Source: Lunularia cruciata (lineage: Eukaryota > Streptophyta > Marchantiopsida > Lunulariales > Lunulariaceae). From it: 64,000 nucleotides of DNA. How positions within the stretch are numbered: the stretch's first letter is position 1; each line of letters starts with the position of its first letter. Positions 23,100-34,812 of the stretch are shown piece by piece. The notes beneath the pieces are model-generated. The model did no database searches. It saw nothing but the letters and a program-made list of their open reading frames with translations, and was not told the DNA's origin. The stretch is taken from contig OX419758.1 of NCBI GenBank assembly GCA_948567375.1, positions 13,645,001 through 13,709,000 of the forward strand, in the 5' to 3' direction. The translations under genes were made by a program, and so were the position numbers.

Positions 23100-26000
23100 G
23101 CCCTCTTTGCAAGCCTTTTTTGAAGTCTACAACTTCTTCTTGCCTTTGTTTTCAAAGGTGAAGAATTGGGCACTCATGCAATCTTGGTCTTGGTAGTCCT
23201 TGAAGATGGTATCTCTTATTTGGATAAATCCGTCCATGTGTGCTAACTCTAAGGTCCTACCTAGATGGAGACCCACCATGTTTGCTTATTCTAAGAGGTA
23301 CATGAAGGTAAGGTTCTTGATCTCATCTCAAAAAGGGTTAACTACACCATTTCCTTTAATAGTTTTGTGACCCAAGTGATATAATTAGGTTAGGGCCTTG
23401 CAATAAACAATTGCTCAAAAGACAACTAGATCTTGAGTTGCATACCATTTTTTCCATCACACTTTTAGCTTATCTATTGTTTCCTATATTCCAATGAGGT
23501 GGTTTTTACTTCTAACTAGTAGTGTGGCTTCTTCTTGTAGGAAGAATGTCAAAGACTATAACTTTGTGGAATCTCCAAGTCCAAATTCTCCTTCATTTGC
23601 TCCCTAAGGCCCCTTGAAAGAGCATCCATAAGTGTGAGAAGCCCAATGCATTCCATGTCTTTGATGTTAGTCGTTAGAGACGCAAGTTGTCGGGTACTTA
23701 GGGATAGCCAACATAGTAAGTTCTCAGTTGGCACCATCAGCCTTGCATGATTTTCTAAATGTATTGATGCATGAAGAATTGTATCTGGTTTGAGTACATA
23801 TCAAACATCCTCATGGAAAGTGTGGGGATTATTGGGTTTCTAACCCAAACTTCCCTGTCCATACAATAAAGCTCAAGCAATCCTTTAACTATGGGCTTCT
23901 TGGACTTCGAGACATAAGCCATAGCTCCGGGGCCATCAATGCCACTTGATTCATCTTCTTCTTTGCTGAGATCTGGATCCCACTTCTTGTCAAAGCATTT
24001 GATCATGCAATTGCTTAGCACATCATAAGAGAAGAATCTCCAAAGCGGGACAAATTTGGTATAGGTTTTTTGTCCCAACTGCTCAAACATAGTCCTTAAT
24101 TCTTGGACTATGGTACTAATTGGTGTGGTCTGGGATGTGGGGTCTGTATTCATAGTGGCATTATAGGCTACTTGCAATCTCATGTCTTGGTGTATTTGGG
24201 TGATCTCAACATCAATGACCCGGTTCAATTGCACATACTCATGTTCAAGACAAAGGTGGTTTCAATGCCAGACCTCAATTTACCAATTTCAAACAGTCCA
24301 TTAAGTACCTGAGGGAAAATTACAAGAGATTTACTACTACATAGGTCAACTCATAGTGTACTCTAACTGGAACGCTTCCCTTAATAGTCCTTCTACTAAT
24401 ACACAATAGATTTTGAAGAGATCCCAAAACTCAATTCCTCAAGTCCATAACATGGAGGATCACTCTATACTGACAATTGCCTATAGTGAAATATGTCAAT
24501 TTATTGCTACCACATAATGAGAAGGGCCAAATCAAATTGGTAGACTAGTTCTACCAAAGTAAAAATTAATGTCTCTTGCTACAATTGACTAAAAGCAGCA
24601 AGAACATCTACTTGCATGTCCTACGTTAAGGTAGGTTGTGGTCTAAAGGGATACCATGAAAATTGCTCCTTGTCTTCTTGGCAAGGCTTGGGCAACTTTC
24701 TCCACCTCACAAACATTGGTAATGCTCAAAGCTCAAAACAATATAAACAACAGTTGGGTGGTGATAGCAATAGGATAAAAGCTTGACCCATGGTACTATG
24801 GAATTACCAACTTGAGCCATTCTTGGAACTCCTAGGATTCATGCAAGATTTTCTTGATAACTTTTGGGGGTGTAGAGTTGTCTTGTCTAGTTGCCTATAT
24901 TTTTGTCACATTCCAATCATAATTTTTGGGTCTTGGAATCTCTTACATTTTTGGTGCCACCTTAACGGGCCTAGAAGACAATTATGAAGAACATAAAGTC
25001 TTTGGTGATTACCACCATACTCTTTGCTAACCAACATACCAAGCCTAATGCCTTGGGTATCAATTGGTTTGGCTTGGCAAGCCTTCAACTTCTTTCTAGT
25101 GGGCTGCCCATAGAAGATCTAGCTACCTTCCTTGATTCAAGATGTTGCACGATTCCTCCCATAGTATCTTCTCCATCAACATACAAGCTCAATTAGTTCA
25201 TTTCTTCTTCTATGATAGCCAACATAGTATCCTCTCCATTTGTCCCAAGACACCCTTCTTCTGCAATTGGCTCTAGGAGGTCCACTATATGGGTTGCTTC
25301 TACCAAACTTCCTATATTTCTATATATTATTGACCACCCATTCTCCTTGAGTTGGTGTGTTGATCTCCGTGGTGCTCTGGGAATGGGATTGGACTATGCC
25401 CATAATGGTGACCATCTCTTTGGTCATTGACTTCCCTTCCTTGAGTCCTCTATCTTTGGGACTTCTCTCTAGATGTTGGTTACCTTCTTTGGCCAACTTT
25501 ACTTCATTGGCAGTATTCCTTATTGATTTCCCTGCATTATCTCTAGGGATATTGGGTCTAGAAGGAGTTGATGTGGGAGAACCACTACTTGCAAGGTCAT
25601 CCTTAGGTGCTCCACTCGAGGGACCCACCTCATCCTTGTCAGGCGTGTCCTTCCTGGATCCTCCTCCTACTAATCCATTTGGGCTTGTAACACCCGTTTG
25701 TGCATGTGTGTGGTATTTTGATATTTAGCTTGGTATTACAAGTACTTGAGAGATATTATTTCTATAGAGATAAAGGATGATTCTATATTATTCATGATTA
25801 GCTAAAGTTAGTCATAGCTAAGATAAAGGGGACCTCAATTTAGACAAAGTAGACAAGATGAGCACCACTATGATGGATTCTAGTGTGTTGACTTGGTATT
25901 ATTCCTAGGTGTTTGGCTTTGAGGAAAGACTTGAGAACTCTTGAGCTTGCAAGCTTTCTTGTTTTGGATTCTTCTATAGTCCAAGGATAGCCTATGTGAA

Positions 26001-27230
26001 GGAATCCTTGACTTAGTGGTTGGGTCAAGATAAGATCACATGCTGAGTGGAATATGCCCATGTAGATGGATATTCCTTTATACTTTTTGACTTTACTTGA
26101 CTTTTAGCCTAGTAACTTGAGTTACTATGGTAAATAGTAACTTTAGTGTATAATTATTTCACAATTATAACTAGGGGTGAGGAGGTACTCATCATCCTTT
26201 CATTTGCAACTATCTCTCTCTCATTGAGTTCTCTAGTGAGCAATGGCTTGAGGCTTGGAGTGTTAGCCTTGGAAGAGTATGATGGAGTTGGGGTTCTTTG
26301 CCTTCTTAGTCCATGGTGCGCTACCATAATAGCCATCAAAGGTTCATCCTGAGTGAAAGACAGGCCAGCTCACAAGCTATTGTCCTCTACTTTGAAGTCT
26401 TCAACTTCTATTTGTCCTCCCAACTTCAATTGCTTGATACATTAGAGGAGTTGGTTGACCCTCTACTCCAACTTTTGATTTTGAATAGTGAGGTCATTTT
26501 GAGGTTTTTGATGTGCCTCAACCTCAATTTTCTCATCCTTCCTCTTCTCCTTGTAATAAAGAAGGTCCTTTTGGAACCATGTTTTCTTTGTAGTTAGACC
26601 ATTTATGGTCAAACATTGAGAAGCCAACTCTCCTTTTTGTACATCTTGGACCTCTTGTCCAAGGATCTTTTCCTTATCTAGACTTTTGACATCTACTTCC
26701 AACACAAAGTGGAGTACTTTCAACTCTACTATTTCCTTATAGGAAGTGTCAACAACTTCACGTAGTTCCTATCTTGATGTTGAAGCCTTCCTTCTCATGG
26801 GACATCTGAGCCCAAAGCTCAAGGAGTTCTCTTTCTAGTTCTCCCTCCTTCTTTTGGCTGTCTGTTAACTTCTTGTCAGTGGTAGTCTTATTTTCTTGGA
26901 CAGGTTAGAGTTGGTGGTTAGCCTCTACTAGTTTTTTTTAAGAGATCAAATTTTAACTATAGAGTCATTGCCTTCTTATTATAGGTGATCTCTACTTCTT
27001 GTATCCTATGGTCGTGTTCCTTGGTGAGTTTTTCTAGCTCCTCCCATAGCTCAAAAATCCAAGTGTTGGCTAATGTCCCGCATCTAATCTGCATCAACAT
27101 AGAGGTTAGACCCTACTTCCATTCCTTACTAGGGTTCTCTACCCACTTCAAGAATTCTTCCTTAGACTCTAGGTTGTCCACTAGAGTGTCTAACATGAAG
27201 GTGAATGCCCCGACTTGTGACAATTTATGA
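23100..27230 (-). pseudogene. Degenerate coiled-coil protein, unrecognised, split by solo LTR
   Basis: On the minus strand a decayed frame runs from about 27,230 to about 23,500. N-terminal blocks include MLDTLVDNLESKEEFLKWVE and ELWEELEKLTKEHDHRIQEV, then a charged coiled-coil part (26,723-26,463). A Ser/Pro-rich part (25,628-25,320, GPSSGAPKDDLASSGSPT) follows, and a part at 24,234-23,755 contains ELRTMFEQLGQKTYTKFVP. Reading across the solo LTR at 25,686-26,374 restores the frame. I recognise no domain. Length and coiled-coil content suggest a Gag-like or scaffold protein of a non-autonomous element, as for A and B, but it is not obviously the same protein. Confidence 0.45.
25686..26374 (+). 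mobile_element. Solo LTR of E3 family (copy a)
   Basis: 689 bp, TGTAACACCC at the start and GCTCACA at the end. Flanks are GGCT (25,682-25,685) and AGCT (26,375-26,378), a 4-bp duplication with one change. The minus-strand reading frame is continuous when it is removed, so this is not the 5' LTR of the E3 fragment at 29,980. Confidence 0.8.
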
Positions 27231-27239
27231 GACTGGCTT

Positions 27240-29979
27240 CCTACAATTTCCTAGCTATTATAGTGGCCCTTATCAACACATGTTGTGTTATGACAACCTA
27301 ACAAGCATCACTTTTGCAGCAATGGGAAAATAATCATACATTCCCATAGAGGTACTGGCCAAGAATAGTCAAATATGAGTGAAATTAACAATTTAAATAA
27401 ACATTTCTTCTTTTTTCTTTAGCTTCTTGGGTAGAAACCACACTTAGAAGAGAATAACAAGCACACAATTGTAGTCTTGTCACAATTAAACATCACTTGA
27501 AATCACAATTCATGAAACTCTCTCCAATTCAATCTCAATTGTGATGATTCAATTGATTTGAAGGAGGCTATTTCACCATGAAGTGATTTCACCTTGGAAT
27601 TGCATTCCACCCCTCCATTGAAGGTACAACTTCCTCATGCAAAGAACTTTGCATCAATCTAGTGCCTGCAATCACAAATTGAAAATACTACCAACACTAT
27701 AATTCTCACACATCCATCAAGGCATTGGTTCTATTGCTATCCACTCAAGATCAAACACATAGAGGGAAATTCAAAATTGTAGAATCCAACATCTTACTAT
27801 CTCTGAATTACAATTTTAAATTCTCCACACACTCACAAAGAAAACACAAGACTAATGCTCAAAATTAAGCAAAAATGTTGGGTTCAATGCTTTTCTTTAC
27901 TCAACTTAATACTGAATGAATGACTGAAAATGAGTGCTTTAAATGGGCAGAGCACTCAATAGTTAGAAAACTACTTCTTACAAATCTTTAGATACAGAGT
28001 GTCATTCTACCTATTCATATCTACCACTCTAAATCTGAAATCTATTACTCCTAATCCAATTTAAGTACTACCTCACTTTGGCTTCATGACCCAAATTACC
28101 TACAAGTGTCTCTTGCACTTTGGGTTCATCAACTACTTCTACTTCTTCTACTTCTGTCACATCTTTAGTCTAAACTGAAATTGAAGTCACAATTGTACTA
28201 ACTATTTATTCCTTCTCTATCCTAACTCTTTTAGACAACTCCGATAACTCATCCAAAGTCACTTACACTTTGATCTCAACTACTTTGGATTGGGTCACTC
28301 TACTTTCACTTAGAGTATGAATGACATTATCTATATCACTTCTAATTAAATCTAAGCTAACACATATATTGGTTCCTACTTCTATCATTTTCCTATCTAC
28401 TATATCTCTAACGCAAATTAACAAATGGTTCAAGTCAATGTCCTTTTCTTTACATCTCCAAGTCTCATGCATAAGTTACTTCAACTCATGCAAGTAGGAC
28501 TCCTCCAATTTTGTCTTGGCCATAGTATTGAGTATTACCTTCAGCTATACAACAATCTCACTTTCTATACCCAAACCACTCTTCTCTGAGTGTGCCTTGG
28601 GTCACCTCTTCCTCCAACTTTATACAAAGTACATACAACTCCTCAACATACTTCACCTCTAACTTCCTTCTCTCCTCTTCCTCCTTAGCAACATGAGCTT
28701 CTCCTTGCTTCACCAACTCATAAAGCCTCTGCTCTTCTCACATTTTGCTTGCAAGCTCCCTCTACCAAACCAAATCCTTCTCTACTACAACTTGTCTAAG
28801 ATCCTCCTAGGCTTGTTCATGCATCTCAAGTTGTTTGTTCTGATAGTTTAACTCCATCTGAGCGTAGTCAAAGTTCTTTTGCAACTTCTCCAACTTTACT
28901 TTATGCTCCTTCAACTCCTCCTTTTGGCACTCTAGATAGCCACTACATTGCTCCCATATAGATCAACGAGGCACTATTGTTGGATTGATATATCCACCCA
29001 AAGTACTTTGGCTTCCTCTTTGCTCTTTGACAACCTTACTTTCAATTGCAAGATCTCTTCTTTGAATGACTTCACCAATTGAAACTCATTCCTTACTTTT
29101 GGATACTCTTTCTTTTGCTCTAGCATCCACTCCTACAAATAAACTAACAATGGACAAATTACACTTGATAGATCATTTACTCCTTGGAACGTGTCATTGT
29201 CCAAGTCTTGTTCATATTTTGCCACTATCACTGGTGCTACAACCCAAAGTCTTGATCTTCTTACCTTCAGGCTAACATCTTCCGAGCTCTCCTCTCCTTC
29301 AACATCAGGTTCACATGGTCCAACTTGTGCAGCCTTGACAAGTCTTGGGGATTGTGCTCCCCTCTAGAACACCCTTTGGAATTTTTTCTCCTTCTCTAGA
29401 ATGTCTTCCTCTAGGAAATCCATACAAGGGTTATCGCCTCCTTCCTTGCAATTGATTTTTGCATGGAACTCACAATCCAAATTTTCTTCAGCCTTCTCTT
29501 CTACTAGCTGCTTGACTTTGGGTTCACCCTCACTTCCACTTGTTCATACCTTACTCTGTAGAATCATCTCCTTCTCCAAGTCTTCATCATTAGACTCAAC
29601 TTCTTCTTCAGCCCTTGATGATAAATCCACCATGGCCACAACTCAACTTAGGTTCACTCTTCAAGTAGCTCTCTTCTTGGCTAGCAACATATATCCTTAG
29701 GTCTGCAACTTTTCTTTGATCAAGGAATTGGTACGCTCAATATCTTCTCCTTATTGATCAAGGCAAAGTGCTAGTCATTATCTCACACTTTTTCCATCAA
29801 CCACTACTCGTCTTTATCTGCATCCCAATGCAATTCTAGATAAAGATGAGACACCACCTATCTTCTCTCCTTGGGGCTGAGAAAATTCAAACCCAAATAA
29901 AGATGGGCTGCAAAAGGTATAGGGTAGTGAGGTTGCCAATCATTTCTCCAATTCCATATCATCTATCTCATCCTTACAA
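27240..29979 (-). mobile_element. Element B: inverted, truncated relative of element A
   Basis: Matches A (about 8,020-10,600) on the opposite strand along its length. Shared protein blocks include RKMIEVGTN, SLDLIRSD and SESRVTQSKVVEI at 28,263-28,472. The non-coding tail at 27,300-28,050 matches A 10,000-10,600, including a TTGGGTAGAAACCAC-type motif. The 5' part of the reading frame is missing: B stops at 29,979, where E3 pol begins. Same frame, different stop positions from A, so the two copies decayed independently. Confidence 0.65.
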
Positions 29980-31617
29980 AGTTATGCCAATTCTTGGGGA
30001 TAGTTAGGTACTATAGGAGGTTCATCTTCTCATTTTCCAACAAAGCTTATGCATTGACCATCTACATGAAGAAGGGTGTAGATTACATGATGATTTTGGA
30101 GGACAAGGAGGCTCTCAAAGCTTTTGAGGAGCTCAAGCAATCCCTTGTTGTAGCTCCAATTCTTGCTAAACCTGATTGGAGTAAGCCTTTCATCCTCTAC
30201 ACTGATGCTTCTAATGTAGCTATAGGATACACTCTTAGTCAATTAGACCAAGATGGGCATGATCATCCAATAGCTTATGCTAGTAGGCAGATAGTTTCAG
30301 TAGAAAAGAACTACTCTGTCATGGAGAGAGAAGGGTTGGCAGTGATCTTTGGTCTCAAGAAGTTTAGATACTACTTGATTGGAGGGAAAGCCACCATTGT
30401 CACGGATCACAAGGCTTTGAAGTACATCTTCAACTAGCCTAATGTTGAAGAGAGACTAGCAAGGTGGATGATACTCTTGTCTGAGTATGACTACACCATT
30501 GAGGATAGGCCAAGAAAGAAACATGCAAATGCTCATTTGTTATTTGGAGCCTATGATCATGATGGAGATGAGCCAATGGATGATTCCTTCCCGGATGAGG
30601 AGCTCATGATAATCTCAGTCACTCAAGAGGTTCCAATGGAGTACAAGGAGATTGTGGATTTTGTGACTAGAGGTAAATATCCAGAAGGGATGCATGCTAG
30701 GGAGAGGAAGGCCTTTGCAACAAGATCTAGACCTTACACAATGGTGGAGGGTATTCTTTTTCACCAAGGAGCAAATGATCTACTTCAAAGAGCAGTGGGT
30801 AAGGAAGAGTCTATTCTACTTATAAAGGAGTTTTATGAAGGTTTAGTGTGTGGAGGACATTTTGCAAGAAAGGTGACTGCTTTCAAGATTCTAGATGCAG
30901 GTTACCATTGGAGAGGGATTTTCAAGGATTGTCTTGATTATTGCAAAAATTGTCATGTTTGTCAGGCTTTTGCTAGAAAGTCTACATCCACTCCACCACT
31001 TAGATCAATTCCATTGCTAGGACCTTTTGAGAAGTGGGGAATAGAACCCCAAGGAACAATTGGTACATTGTGGTAGTTACTGATTACCTTACCAAGTGGG
31101 TTAAGGCTAGACCATTGAGGGATAAGAATGAAGATGAAGTTGGTAGATTTCTTTATGAACCCATTATCACTAGATTTGGATGCCCTTTGGAGTTGGTTTC
31201 TGATAGAGGAGGAGAGTTTACAAGAAGCATTACTACAGCCATGCTACAACATTTCTCTATCACACATAGAGTAACTACATCCTTTAAGCCAAATTCCAAT
31301 GGCTTGGCAGAGAGAACCAATCAGACCTTGTGTATGATGTTGGCCAAAGATGTAGAAATGGAGTGGGCTAAACATCATTGGGACAAGAAGATTCATGCAG
31401 TTTTGTGGGAGTATAGGACAACCATGAAGACTTCCACCGGATATTCTCCATTTCAATTGGTATATGGTATTGAGTCTACCCTACCTATTCACTTTGATCT
31501 TCCAACCTTCCAAAGCATTCACATGAGATTTAAGAAAGCACAAGGAGGTGATGCAGAGAAGTCAAGGAAGGATCAACTCATGGAGTTGGAAGAGGCAACA
31601 ACAATTGCTATGGTTTG
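29980..31617 (+). pseudogene. E3 pol: RNase H and integrase (broken)
   Basis: Starts with FLGIVRYYRRFI (RT connection). RNase H follows with Asp in FILYTDAS, Glu in MEREGLAV and Asp in VTDHKAL. An in-frame TAG at 30,435 replaces the Gln usual in YIFNQPN. The integrase zinc-binding region keeps GGH and CKNCHVC but has Tyr where the first His usually sits (FYEGLVCGGH). A frameshift near 31,040-31,070 lies just before the core domain, which shows all three DDE residues: VVTDYLTKW, LVSDRGGEF and AERTNQTL. A TGA ends the frame at 31,615-31,617. Function was replication and chromosomal insertion of the element; now inactive. Confidence 0.85.
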
Positions 31618-31923
31618 AGTGGAGGAGGCCCAAAGGAAAAAAAAAAGGAGAGGCAAGGCAAGAAGAAGGTGGAGCCTTTCAAAGAAGGTGATTGGGTAAT
31701 GTTGTTTGATTCTATTTGATTCAAGAGAGTGCAAAAGAAATTTTTGCCTAAATACTTTGGACCTTTCATAGTGGTGAAGGTGTGGGGCAATTACACCCAT
31801 GATCTCAAGGAGTTGGGAGGAAGACACTTTGATAGGATTAACCATGATAAGTTAAAGATGTATTATAGAAGGTAGAGAGACCTTCACTTTGAGGACAAAG
31901 TGAAAACTTAGTCCGAGGGTAAA

Positions 31924-32614
31924 TGTAACACCCATTTGTGCATGTGTATGGTATTATGATATTTAGCTTAATATTACAAGTACTTGAGAGATATTATTTA
32001 TATAAAGATAAAGGATGGTTTTACATCAGTCATAATTAGCTAAAGTTAGTCATAGCTAAGATAGAAGGGACCTTACTTTACAGGAAGTGGAAAAGATGAG
32101 CACCACTATTTTGGATTCTAGTGTGTTGACTTGGTATTATTCCTAGGTGTTTGGCTTTGAGGAAAGAGTTGAGAACTCTTGGGCTCGCAAGCCTTTTTGT
32201 TTTGGATTCTTCTTTAGTCCAAGGATAGCCCATGTTGAGGAATCATTGACTTAGTGGTTGGGTCAAGATAAGATCACATGCTAGTGGAATATGCCCATAT
32301 GAATTGATATTCATTTATACTTTTTGACTTTACTTGACTTTTAGCTTAGTTACTTGAGTTACTCCAGTAATTAGTAACTTTGGTGCATAACAATTTCACA
32401 AGTATATAAAAAAGAGGTGAGGAGGTACTCATCATCCTTTCATTTGCAACTATCTCTCTCTCATTGAGTTCTTTAGTTAGCAATGTCTTGAGTCTTGGAG
32501 TGTTAGCCTTGGAAGAGTATGATGGAGTTGGGGTTCCTTGCCTTCTTAGTCCATGGTGCGCTACCATAATAGCCATCAGAGGTTCATCTTGAGTGAGAGA
32601 CAGGCCGGCTCATA
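31924..32614 (+). repeat. E3 3' LTR (copy b)
   Basis: 691 bp, from TGTAACACCC to GCTCATA (CACA in the other copies). Contains a TATATAAA box about 210 bases before the end (near 32,403) that would drive the element. Preceded directly by the polypurine-like tract. No matching target duplication, consistent with loss of the 5' end. Confidence 0.85.
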
Positions 32615-33450
32615 GATCCAAAATGACAATGCACCTCTTCATATTTACCTCTTCAAATCTCAAAATTGTTACTACTCCAGTCCGATGTCTACCTCTTCCT
32701 CGGCTCCCAATCCCGAAGTAGCTTCACATATTACTCTATCCTTGGGTCTATCTAATTCTACTAAATCCTTCACTATTTCTACTACTTCTCCACTCATATC
32801 GACAATTACACTAGTAAGTATTCTATTTAACTCGTTATCTTCCGACCCACTCTTCTCTAAAGTGTCAAATGTCAAATCTGAAGACACCTACACTCCTACT
32901 CTATTACTTTGGGTCTAACTACTATAAATTCCTTTTTTAATTCTACTATATCTTCATCAAGAATTGTAATTGAAAGCATGGGTACATTATCTACACCTTT
33001 AATTTGTAAACTTTTTTTCCTAATCACTGATGTTATTGACCCGAAGACACTTACTGTTTGATCTTGCACTTTGGGTTCATTCACTATCGCCATTTCTCTT
33101 CTAATTCTATCCTATCTTCAATCAGAATTGAAATCAAAGTCGTGGATATCCTACATATCTTCTTTCCCTACTCTAACTTCCACTAATGCCTCTAGCAAGA
33201 TTCCAGAAGTCACCTTCACTGCACTCCAAGGTCAGACTACCTCGGGTTGAATCATATTTGTCTTGAGGTAAAGTCTTTAGACCCGAAGTCAGGTAAACCC
33301 AAAGTCTGAAGTCTGAAGTCTAAAGTTCAAAGTCTGAAGTTAGAAGTCTGAAGTCCAAAGTTCTGACGACACCAACCCAAAGAACCTCAACCCCAAGTCC
33401 TTCAACTACTTTGTACATCTACTCTCAAAACTTGAAATGCTTGTAACTTC
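32615..33450 (-). pseudogene. Fragment C: A/B-like reading frame remnant
   Basis: Minus-strand frames at 32,672-32,887 and 32,896-33,093 contain VNEPKVQDQTV, matching VDEPKVQETLV of element B near 28,100, and have the same Val/Glu-rich composition. The remainder does not match A or B closely. Probably a further member of that protein family, truncated by E3. Low certainty. Confidence 0.35.
33301..33362 (+). repeat. AAGTCTG heptamer microsatellite
   Basis: Perfect and near-perfect AAGTCTG units with variants AAGTCTA, AAGTTCA and AAGTCCA. Confidence 0.8.
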
Positions 33451-33979
33451 TTCCATAAACCTCCAAACTTTGCAATTTGGTGGCAATGGAAAGCCCTGAA
33501 CAAGACGCTTCCAACAAAATATAGCACGTATGATTTGGAATTTTCTTCAATGAGATACAGCTCCTGTAGTAATCCTAACCTATAACATCCATTTTGATGT
33601 GAAGAAACCCTCCTTTAGCATCTGATCTGAGTTTTTTCCTCCTCTGACACGAAGTAAGCTTCTTCGATTCTGATCAAATTTGAGTCCTTCTTTCTCCAAT
33701 ATGAAGTCAACTTTTTCAAGCCTGATCAAAACATAGGTTTCCCCTCATTTCTTCTCCATTTGGTTTCAATTTGGTTTTAGCAAGGCACTTCTTTTTTTAA
33801 ACTCGTCCAAAATGAAAAATGTGTGTACCACATTAATATATCTATACTCTCTCTTAGCAATTATTAATTCCAGAAAGGAAAATAAACATATACAAACTTC
33901 AATCAAAAATATATCTATACAAATAAATAGGCATACATTGGTCAAAGATATATCTATATAGATAAACAAGCATTAGTTG
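33451..33979. other. Spacer left of E2
   Basis: No gene seen. Ends in low-complexity sequence with repeated ATATCTATA motifs at 33,900-33,965. Confidence 0.4.
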
Positions 33980-34537
33980 TGTCATGTGTATATATATTGC
34001 TATACAACATACATCACGGTCAACATTATACATTGTAGAAGCACAACTTACATATAAGTCATACATAAACTCTAAAGTGTCACAATAACCAGTTTGTTTA
34101 TACAACTCTACTCACAGTCAATAAGATCAATACTTGATCTATTTACTCTATAATTTGCCAACAACTGGGCACTGATCACAATCAAGCCACACCCACTCTA
34201 GCTAAGAGAATTGAAATGACACTCGCTAGCTTCTATCCACCATAACCAGAAACTCAAAGGCTCAACATCATAGAAGTGAGTTATTTGGAGTTGCACTTCA
34301 AAAGTATACCCCCTAGACTCAAGCTAGATCTCAAACCCTAACGGTCCTGCTGATGGCACACCCAATGGTGCAAATGGTGTAAAGTGACAGTGGGCCCCAC
34401 CATGAAGTCAGTACCCCAAACACAAAATCTGACCATCGGAAAGTAGTCTACAAGTAACTGCTAAAGTACCTCTAACCACTATCATTGCAACTCTAGTGTC
34501 TGAGCAATATAGATGTGATACTAAAATTGGTGTGACA
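33980..34537 (-). repeat. E2 3' LTR
   Basis: 558 bp, on the minus strand TGTCACACC... to ...CATGACA, matching the 556-bp solo LTR at 5,719-6,274 from end to end. Confidence 0.75.
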
Positions 34538-34539
34538 AC

Positions 34540-34645
34540 TGTCATGCGTATATATATTGCTACACAACATACATTCTTGTCAACATCATACATTGTAGAA
34601 GCACAACTCACACATAAGTCATACATAAACTCTAAAGTGCCACAA
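34540..34645 (-). repeat. Extra copy of the LTR 3'-terminal 106 bases
   Basis: Repeats the terminal segment of the LTR (TGTGGCACTTTAGAG... to ...GCATGACA on the minus strand), set two bases outside the complete LTR and directly after a G-rich tract (CTAGGGGGCAA). The 5' LTR at 44,230-45,308 lacks this segment. Confidence 0.65.
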
Positions 34646-34812
34646 TTGCCCCCTAGTTGGCGGTTAGGTCCCTCTAACTCCAAATAGCCATCTATTCCAA
34701 GTATATGGTATTCCCTATGATGGGCAAAGATCAAGAAGCCAAGTGCTATCAAGCCACATCGTTAGTTGTCTATCTGCAATCTATACCATATAAAGGATGA
34801 ACTAGCTATCGG

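Larger units (their letters stand above)
29980..32614 (+). mobile_element. E3: 3' half of a second Ty3/gypsy family
   Basis: Plus-strand pol from the RT-RNase H connection through integrase, a purine-rich tract (GAGGACAAAGTG... near 31,890-31,923) and a 3' LTR. The 5' LTR, gag, protease and catalytic RT are absent: the sequence abuts element B at 29,979. Three solo LTRs of this family occur at 25,686, 36,184 and 44,550. Confidence 0.85.

Noticed and set aside
25357-25728. Plus-strand frame of 123 codons
   Set aside because: Shadow of the minus-strand Ser/Pro-rich reading frame; reads into the solo LTR.
29401-29700. Plus-strand Ser-rich frame
   Set aside because: Antisense of element B coding sequence; the equivalent in A is also antisense.
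25686-32614. LTR at 25,686 and LTR at 31,924 as the two ends of one complete element
   Set aside because: The first LTR has its own target duplication (GGCT/AGCT) and a minus-strand reading frame continues across it; the outer flanks of the pair do not match; the sequence between is mostly in the opposite orientation.
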